Of a stretch of 53,682 nucleotides of DNA, positions 49,245 through 53,682 are shown in pieces. Each line of letters starts with the position of its first letter. The stretch's first letter is position 1. The translations under genes were made by a program, and so were the position numbers. Below the pieces are notes generated by a model. It saw only the letters and a list, made by a program, of their open reading frames with translations. It searched no databases and had not been told where the DNA came from. Origin of the DNA: Streptococcus cristatus (GTDB lineage: Bacteria; Bacillota; Bacilli; Lactobacillales; Streptococcaceae); the NCBI RefSeq assembly GCF_003943815.1, contig NZ_RJNA01000001.1:63851-117532 (forward strand), in the 5' to 3' direction.

Positions 49245-50870
49245 ATGACACTTGATAAAACAAAGGTTGTCTACCAAATTTATCCAAAATCTTTTAAAGA
49301 CACGACTGGCAACGGTTTGGGAGATTTTCGCGGGATTATTGAAAAACTTCCCTACTTGAAAGAGCTGGGAGTGGACATGATCTGGCTCAATCCTTTCTAT
49401 CCGAGTCCGCAACGGGACAATGGTTATGATATTTCTGACTATACTGCTGTTGACCCTATCTTTGGAGATATGGCAGATTTTGAAGAGATGGTCAAGGTTG
49501 GCCAGCAGCATGGTATTGACTTTATGCTGGACATGGTTCTTAACCACTGCTCGATTGAACATGAGTGGTTCCAAAAGGCGCTGGCTGGGGATTCCTACTA
49601 TCAGGACTTCTTTATCCTGCGGGATGAGCCGACGGACTGGCTGTCCAAGTTTGGCGGCAGTGCCTGGGCGCCATTTGGCGATACGGGCAAATATTATCTG
49701 CATCTCTATGATGTGACTCAAGCTGATCTTAACTGGCGCAATCCCAATGTTCGTCAAGAGCTCTTTAAAGTGGTGAATTTTTGGCGGGACAAAGGAGTCA
49801 AGGGCTTCCGCTTTGATGTCATAAATGTCATTGGAAAAGATGAGGTGCTGACGGACTGTCCAGAGCAGGAGGGCAAGCCAGCCTATACTGATAAGCCAAT
49901 TGTGCATGACTATCTGCGTATGATGAACGAAGCGACCTTCGGGCAGGATGCTTCCATTATGACGGTTGGCGAAATGAGTGCTACGACGATTGAAAACTGT
50001 ATCCTTTACACCGCACCAGACCGGCAGGAGCTATCTATGGCTTTTAATTTCCATCATCTCAAGGTGGACTATGAAGCTGGACAGAAGTGGACCCTTAAGT
50101 CCTTTGACTTTGAAGAGTTAAAACGCCTCTTCCATACTTGGGGCAAGGAAATGAGCGATCATGATGGCTGGTCAGCCCTCTTTTGGAACAACCATGATCA
50201 GCCGCGAGCTCTCAATCGCTTTGTCGATGTAGAGGATTTCCGCAATGAAGGGGCGACCATGTTGGCAGCCAGTATTCATCTGTCGCGAGGGACGCCTTAT
50301 ATCTACATGGGTGAGGAGATTGGTATGGTGGACCCTGACTACGACTCCATGGAAGATTATGTGGATGTCGAGTCTCTCAATGCTTACCAGAGTCTGCTTG
50401 CTGAAGGTCAATCGCCAGAAGCAGCCTTCAGGATCATCAAGGCTAAATCTCGTGATAATTCTCGAACGCCTATGCAGTGGGATGATTCAGTCAATGCAGG
50501 TTTTACAACAGGAACTCCATGGCTGAAGGCGGGCAAATCCTATCCTCTCATCAATGTGGAAAATGAAATCAAGGGACCAATCTTTACCTTTTATCAGAAA
50601 TTGATTGCCCTGCGTAAGGAACTGCCTATCATCGCAGAAGGCAGCTATCAGCCAGCCTATGAAGACAGTCCCCAGGTCTATGCCTTTGAGAGGGAGTGGC
50701 AAGGACAAAAGCTTTTAGTCCTTAACAATTTTTATGCTGATCCGATTACGTTGGACATCCTACCAGACTATCAAAATGGCCAGGTGCTGATTTCGAATTA
50801 CGAGGAGACAGCAGTAGCAGCGACCATGACCTTGAAACCCTATGAAACGTTAGCTATTCTAGTAAAATAA
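49245..50870 (+). CDS. treC: Trehalose-6-phosphate hydrolase
   Basis: GH13 enzyme that splits trehalose-6-phosphate to glucose and glucose-6-phosphate in the cytoplasm. The 541-residue barrel has the catalytic triad Asp191 (GFRFDVINVI), Glu243 (TVGEMSATT) and Asp318 (NNHDQPR). Family length is about 540-550. It follows treP by 62 bases with AAAAGGAG before the ATG and no terminator between, so treP-treC are one operon. Confidence 0.94.
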   Translation: MTLDKTKVVYQIYPKSFKDTTGNGLGDFRGIIEKLPYLKELGVDMIWLNPFYPSPQRDNGYDISDYTAVDPIFGDMADFEEMVKVGQQHGIDFMLDMVLNHCSIEHEWFQKALAGDSYYQDFFILRDEPTDWLSKFGGSAWAPFGDTGKYYLHLYDVTQADLNWRNPNVRQELFKVVNFWRDKGVKGFRFDVINVIGKDEVLTDCPEQEGKPAYTDKPIVHDYLRMMNEATFGQDASIMTVGEMSATTIENCILYTAPDRQELSMAFNFHHLKVDYEAGQKWTLKSFDFEELKRLFHTWGKEMSDHDGWSALFWNNHDQPRALNRFVDVEDFRNEGATMLAASIHLSRGTPYIYMGEEIGMVDPDYDSMEDYVDVESLNAYQSLLAEGQSPEAAFRIIKAKSRDNSRTPMQWDDSVNAGFTTGTPWLKAGKSYPLINVENEIKGPIFTFYQKLIALRKELPIIAEGSYQPAYEDSPQVYAFEREWQGQKLLVLNNFYADPITLDILPDYQNGQVLISNYEETAVAATMTLKPYETLAILVK

Positions 50871-50883
50871 TGACTAAAACCAG

Positions 50884-50916
50884 CTTAAGCTTCTTTTAAG
50901 TATGGTGCAGTATACT
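50884..50916 (+). promoter_or_regulatory. CiaR-type promoter (second)
   Basis: CTTAAG-N5-TTTAAG (50884-50900), then ten bases and TATACT (50911-50916). Confidence 0.85.
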
Positions 50917-51050
50917 AGAATCATCAAATGAAGACCTCTTAACTTTATTTGATAGAAGGAGTCCTTTAGTTTAACAGATGAGCAGCTGTTATAGCTATAG
51001 TTCCGCACCTTTTTTTCATAACAATCTCCGAAAAGGTCGCCCTCTAGATA

Positions 51051-51120
51051 GTCTGACACTCAGCAGTCTAAAAATAATCTGAGTTCGCATACCTTATAAT
51101 AATGATAAAAAGCTAAGACA
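51051..51120 (+). repeat. Left copy of a diverged direct repeat
   Basis: GACACTCAGCAGTCTA, AATCTGAGTT and ATACCTT in order, matching 53371-53435 with small gaps. The two copies bracket the lipoprotein/recombinase block. Confidence 0.55.
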
Positions 51121-51140
51121 AAACCAGTCTTAGCTTTTAA
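51107..51140. terminator. Bidirectional terminator
   Basis: AAAAGCTAAGAC-AAAACCA-GTCTTAGCTTTT with T or A runs on both sides; serves the small RNA on + and the small membrane gene on -. Confidence 0.75.
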
Positions 51141-51146
51141 ATTATC

Positions 51147-51311
51147 TTATTTATCGTCATTTTTCTTCTTTTCGTATTCATCTAGACTGTCATTATATTT
51201 TCCTGATATAAATCCAAAGATACCACTAAAAATAAAATTCAGGAAATCTTCAAATTTTCCATAAAAGTAAGCAAGTATGAAAAGCATAACCAATCCAATA
51301 ATAATTTCCAT
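51147..51311 (-). CDS. 54-residue single-helix membrane protein
   Basis: ATG at 51311 to TAA at 51147 encodes 54 residues: an N-terminal hydrophobic helix (MEIIIGLVMLFILAYF), a second amphipathic stretch (FEDFLNFIFSGIFGFISG) and a charged tail ending EKKKNDDK. ATAGGAG lies a few bases upstream. I do not recognise the family. It follows the next minus-strand gene by 13 bases, so the three genes 52302-51147 form one operon. Confidence 0.65.
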   Translation of the reverse strand: MEIIIGLVMLFILAYFYGKFEDFLNFIFSGIFGFISGKYNDSLDEYEKKKNDDK

Positions 51312-51324
51312 TATTTTCTCCTAT

Positions 51325-51819
51325 CTAAGATTTTCGTAACTCAATGAGTAACTCCTTAAATTCATCATCTTTCCATAGAGAATAAGAGACTATTCCGCCT
51401 ATAGAAAAAGAAACTAATACACCTACTAAACTAGAATGTCTCTTTTTTGCTACCAACTTATTTAGCTCATTGGATAACCCCTTAAATAAACCATAAGAAG
51501 TATATGACTCAGGATAAAATACCGAACCTACTTCAAAATTTGCTCCATAGTAATTTACTTCACCATTTCCTTTAAATCCAAAGAATAGGAAAGATATAAC
51601 ACAAAGAGCTAAAATCACTAATCTAGATTTTAATTTCGGATGAATATAATTCATAGTGGTGCTACTTGCCTCGCTTTCTGAGATTGTTTTATTACCTTTA
51701 GAGCGTGCTCTTCCAAATGATTGGACCCCCGAAAACTTAGTTGCTACACTCACTATAAGTAGGAACGGTAGGGCTATAATTACAAAACCAAACACAACCA
51801 TACTCCAACTATTTTCCAT
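51325..51819 (-). CDS. Two-helix membrane protein, unidentified
   Basis: A 164-residue protein with hydrophobic helices near the N-terminus (SWSMVVFGFVIIALPFLLIV) and at about 68-88 (LVILALCVISFLFFGF), a Ser/Arg-rich linker between, and a third weak segment near 135-150 (LVGVLVSFSIGGIVSYSLW). The start at 51819 has TGGAGG six bases upstream; the frame extends four codons to 51831. No family recognised. AT-rich codon use matches its neighbours and differs from the core genes. Confidence 0.65.
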   Translation of the reverse strand: MENSWSMVVFGFVIIALPFLLIVSVATKFSGVQSFGRARSKGNKTISESEASSTTMNYIHPKLKSRLVILALCVISFLFFGFKGNGEVNYYGANFEVGSVFYPESYTSYGLFKGLSNELNKLVAKKRHSSLVGVLVSFSIGGIVSYSLWKDDEFKELLIELRKS

Positions 51820-51831
51820 ATATTCCTCCAT

Positions 51832-52302
51832 CTATTTAACACGTTTGAACTCAAATGTTATTGAGTTGCTACCAATAGTAATACCATTAGCCTGCTCCGC
51901 ATTTTTATCTATGATATTTTCAAAATATAGTGTATTTTGGTCTTCAGAAAGAGTAGCAACTCCATAGATATTAGCGCCATCAATGATTATCTTATCACCA
52001 TCCTTTTTCCAAGTTGCATCAAATAGCATTCCACTATCCATAACTAAAGTTTCATCTTCTTTAATTTCCATAGTAGCGTTAAAATGTAACTCATTCATAA
52101 GCATAGATAAGATATTACCGCTTAGCTCATTGCCTGCTAATGAATTTATCATGCTTTGGGCATCTTTTCTTGTATTTCCTTGGTTAAATATATCTGTAGT
52201 CCAAGTACCTACAAATCTTTTTTCTGACGTACAAGCATTTAAAGTTATAAAAGCAAACAAAAGTATCGTAACTTTAGCAATATTTTTAGCTATCCTCTCC
52301 AT
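51832..52302 (-). CDS. Putative lipoprotein, unidentified
   Basis: A 156-residue protein with a signal peptide and lipobox (LLFAFITLNAC, Cys24 as the lipidated residue). The mature part resembles small extracytoplasmic domains of the DUF-type lipocalin-like fold (FVGTWTTD near the start; KDGDKIIIDGANIYGV later) but I cannot name the family. GAGG precedes the ATG. It starts just below the dyad sites at 52365-52508, so its expression may depend on that region. First gene of a three-gene minus-strand operon. Confidence 0.7.
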   Translation of the reverse strand: MERIAKNIAKVTILLFAFITLNACTSEKRFVGTWTTDIFNQGNTRKDAQSMINSLAGNELSGNILSMLMNELHFNATMEIKEDETLVMDSGMLFDATWKKDGDKIIIDGANIYGVATLSEDQNTLYFENIIDKNAEQANGITIGSNSITFEFKRVK

Positions 52303-52339
52303 AAATTACCTCTTTTTGTTTTGTTTTATCTCTAAAAAT

Positions 52340-52353
52340 CCCTGCTACAATAG
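52340..52353 (+). repeat. Left copy of a 14-bp inverted repeat holding an extended -10 box
   Basis: CCCTGCTACAATAG, the reverse complement of 53218-53231. TGcTACAAT within it could direct rightward transcription. Confidence 0.6.
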
Positions 52354-52364
52354 GGGTTGAGCTT

Positions 52365-52392
52365 GTTTTAGTGAACGGTCGTCAACTAAAAC
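52365..52392 (+). repeat. 28-bp dyad site, left (candidate serine-recombinase site)
   Basis: Outer arms GTTTTAGT and ACTAAAAC are perfectly inverted; the core is ACGGTCGT with central dinucleotide GT. The right copy at 52481 has the reverse-complement core. Confidence 0.6.
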
Positions 52393-52401
52393 AATGAAAA
52401 A

Positions 52402-52454
52402 AATAAAAATGCCAATTTAACAAGGTAACGAAAACCTTATTAAATCAGCATTTT
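52402..52454 (-). terminator. Hairpin terminator between the two dyad sites
   Basis: A long imperfect palindrome (AATGC..AAGGT and ACCTT..GCATT) with a T-tract on the minus strand. It should end transcription leaving the recombinase gene towards the lipoprotein gene. Confidence 0.65.
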
Positions 52455-52480
52455 AAATATTCTTATTGATAACTTTGATT

Positions 52481-52508
52481 GTTTTAAGAAACGACCGTCT
52501 TTTAAAAC
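52481..52508 (-). repeat. 28-bp dyad site, right (candidate serine-recombinase site)
   Basis: Outer arms GTTTTAA and TTAAAAC, core ACGACCGT with central dinucleotide AC, the reverse complement of the left core. Centre-to-centre distance is 116 bp, close to eleven helical turns. Confidence 0.6.
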
Positions 52509-52555
52509 ACTTTTACGGTTTCAGTTTACTCTTTTTTAAGGTGTTTGTCAATTAA

Positions 52556-53200
52556 TTATAGGTGATTTTTTCTATTTATTTGAATACCATTGCGCTTTAG
52601 CACATTATAAACGGTTGCGGTGGAAATATTTAGCTGATTCGCAATCTTGCGCACAGATAATTCTTTTCGTAGGTATTGCTCAATTACTTGTTTTTCGGTA
52701 TCTTTAGGTAACCCTTTATTTCCTAGTTTTACGCCTCGCTCTTTAGCTTTGCGTAATCCATCTTTTGTTCGGTCTGAAATCGCTTGAAGCTCCCATTCTG
52801 CTACATAACCCAGCATTAAGCAAAAGAATTTACCAGTTAAAGAATCCGTCTCAATATTTTCATGAATAGATTGTAGACGAATGTTATTCTTGGTTAAATC
52901 TTCAATAATAGCAGAGAGGTGAAACATTTTGCGAGTTAATCTGTCCAGCTTATAAACTACAAAATTAGTTTTAACGCCTTGTTTGGCGTAATTTTTAGCT
53001 AATCTTAACGCTTTTTCAAGCTGTGGGCGTTCTTGATTGCCACCAGAATCTTTTTCTATATAGAGCTTGTCGCAGAAGTTGAGAGCTTCTTTTTGAACAG
53101 ACAAACCCAATTCTTGCCGATTATCTGTTGAGCTAACGCGAGCATAGCCGATAGTTATTGTTTTGATATTTTCTAATTTGTTCTTGTGATGATTTGTCAA
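52556..53200 (-). CDS. Serine recombinase (resolvase/invertase family)
   Basis: A 214-residue small serine recombinase: catalytic N-terminal domain with IGYARVSSTDNRQELGLSVQ (nucleophilic Ser in the VSS motif), KLDRLTRK with the active-site arginines, the long E-helix (GKFFCLMLGYVAEWELQAISDRTKDGL), and a C-terminal Hin-like helix-turn-helix (ELSVRKIANQLNISTATVYNVLKR). The family start requires TTG at 53200, with GAAAGGAG eight bases upstream. Such enzymes resolve cointegrates or invert short DNA segments. No transposase gene is near, and two candidate sites lie just past its stop. Confidence 0.9.
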   Translation of the reverse strand: MTNHHKNKLENIKTITIGYARVSSTDNRQELGLSVQKEALNFCDKLYIEKDSGGNQERPQLEKALRLAKNYAKQGVKTNFVVYKLDRLTRKMFHLSAIIEDLTKNNIRLQSIHENIETDSLTGKFFCLMLGYVAEWELQAISDRTKDGLRKAKERGVKLGNKGLPKDTEKQVIEQYLRKELSVRKIANQLNISTATVYNVLKRNGIQINRKNHL

Positions 53201-53217
53201 AATTTCTCCTTTCTTTA

Positions 53218-53231
53218 CTATTGTAGCAGGG
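53218..53231 (-). repeat. Right copy of the 14-bp inverted repeat; recombinase promoter
   Basis: On the minus strand CCCTGCTACAATAG contains TGcTACAAT, placed about 24 bases before the TTG start of the recombinase. Confidence 0.6.
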
Positions 53232-53257
53232 TAGCTATATTTTAGAAGAAAACTTAG

Positions 53258-53291
53258 ATAAAAGAAAAGACTCGCGGTTTTCGCAAGTCTG
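53258..53291 (-). terminator. Terminator of the right-edge gene
   Basis: On the minus strand AGACTTGCG pairs with CGCGAGTCT (one mismatch), followed by TTTTCTTTT. Confidence 0.6.
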
Positions 53292-53370
53292 ATAGGTTAT
53301 GTAATGTTCGTATTGATAGTATATTGTTTAGTGCACGATGTTGCCATGAATTGCAAAAAAAGAAAAAACA

Positions 53371-53435
53371 GTGTGACACCTAATAGTCTAAACAATCTGA
53401 GTTTATATACCTTTAAACATTAAAAGACGGCTAAA
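53371..53435 (+). repeat. Right copy of the diverged direct repeat
   Basis: GACACCTAATAGTCTAAA, AATCTGAGTT and ATACCTTT in the same order as 51051-51120. Confidence 0.55.
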
Positions 53436-53445
53436 ATAACTATCT

Positions 53446-53682
53446 CTATTTTATAGTCTTAGAAAGTAAAGCTAGTAATGCTTCAGATTCTCCAGAGTTA
53501 TCTGTCTTAACAAGGCCAGTTTCTGTTTTACTGAATAAAGCATTAAAAATTATCAATCGTTCTTTCCATAATTTTTCAGGTGTTTCAAGCTGTAATTTTT
53601 TCTCATAGGTATCTTCTAAAATCTTTATAAATGTCTCTTTGTTATTTCGCCATTGTTCAAGATTGTGTTTAAATTCATCTAC
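53446..53682 (-). CDS. Unidentified gene, 3' end only
   Basis: The minus-strand frame is open from the window edge to TAG at 53446-53448, giving the last 78 residues of a protein. It is charged and helical (VDEFKHNLEQWRNNKETFIK; PEKLWKERLIIFNALF), with no membrane segment. I do not recognise it. It is probably ended by the hairpin at 53258. Confidence 0.55.
   Translation of the reverse strand, partial: VDEFKHNLEQWRNNKETFIKILEDTYEKKLQLETPEKLWKERLIIFNALFSKTETGLVKTDNSGESEALLALLSKTIK

Larger units (their letters stand above)
50923..51140 (+). ncRNA. csRNA-like small RNA, longer copy
   Basis: The 5' part (ATCAAATGAAGACCTC, then TTTGATAGAA) matches the csRNA at 23243 almost base for base, and TTTTTTCATAACAATCTCC returns near 51011. 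Between them is an added stretch of about 45 bases with its own inverted repeat (GCAGCTGTTATAGCT). The original terminator hairpin looks eroded (AAAAGGTCGCCC), so the next terminator at 51107-51140 is the likely end. It thus may be a longer or partly decayed csRNA. Confidence 0.65.

Noticed and set aside
49194..49907. 237-codon minus-strand frame over the start of treC
   Set aside because: Long but antisense to a clearly recognised GH13 gene; no promoter, ribosome site or family features.
52340..53231. Reading the recombinase cassette as an IS607-type element
   Set aside because: IS607 recombinases carry an N-terminal MerR-type DNA-binding domain before the catalytic part; here the catalytic domain is N-terminal and the helix-turn-helix is C-terminal, and no TnpB is present.

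Overview
The window is a low-to-medium GC Firmicute chromosome segment that is clearly Streptococcus. The gene order (murI-rdgB-yfcE-cbpB-xerD-like-scpA-scpB-rluB-yidD; rsmD-coaD-sepM; murD-murG-divIB-ftsA-ftsZ-ylmE-sepF-ylmG-ylmH-divIVA-ileS), the ComX-type box before a prepilin peptidase, CiaR-type promoters with csRNA-like transcripts and many extended -10 promoters all fit the mitis/sanguinis part of the genus. I do not fix a species.

Layout. 1-1334 is the end of an accessory, AT-rich island: the 3' part of an SF2 helicase that runs off the left edge, facing a broken minus-strand gene whose 5' end is lost against the lysA promoter. 1409-13488 is core housekeeping: lysine synthesis (lysA), cell-wall D-Glu (murI), nucleotide sanitation (rdgB), a c-di-AMP-binding CBS protein, condensin accessory factors (scpAB), RNA modification (rluB, rsmD, rlmN), CoA synthesis (coaD) and the Lon-like PDZ protease SepM. 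13532-21694 is a tryptophan regulon: two Trp-type T-box leaders, the first before a stand-alone divergent TrpB paralogue and the second before trpEGDCFBA. The operon ends inside the convergent competence gene comC. 22407-27403 carries dpr behind a PerR-like box, a small repeat, a CiaR-type small RNA, yqgQ plus a cysteine-less rhodanese, rsuA and typA. 27799-40338 is the division and cell-wall cluster ending with T-box-controlled ileS. 40470-45979 has a NUDIX protein, DUF1827, an AI-2E family membrane protein, a divergent PEP-carboxykinase-like protein and a CNNM/CBS transporter. 45999-50870 has a third CiaR-type promoter over a 22-codon ORF, then treR divergent from treP-treC with TreR-like and cre-like sites.

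The right end (50884-53682) is accessory again: a second csRNA-like gene, then a minus-strand block of three small membrane/lipoprotein genes, a serine recombinase, and a partial gene at the edge. Diverged direct repeats (51051-51120 and 53371-53435) bracket the block. Between recombinase and lipoprotein gene lie two 28-bp dyad sites in inverted orientation with complementary central dinucleotides (GT and AC), bracketing a terminator hairpin. This looks like a small invertible switch and is the most novel-looking structure here.

No rRNA, tRNA, CRISPR array or transposase gene was seen. All functional calls are from motif reading and family knowledge; no database search was run.
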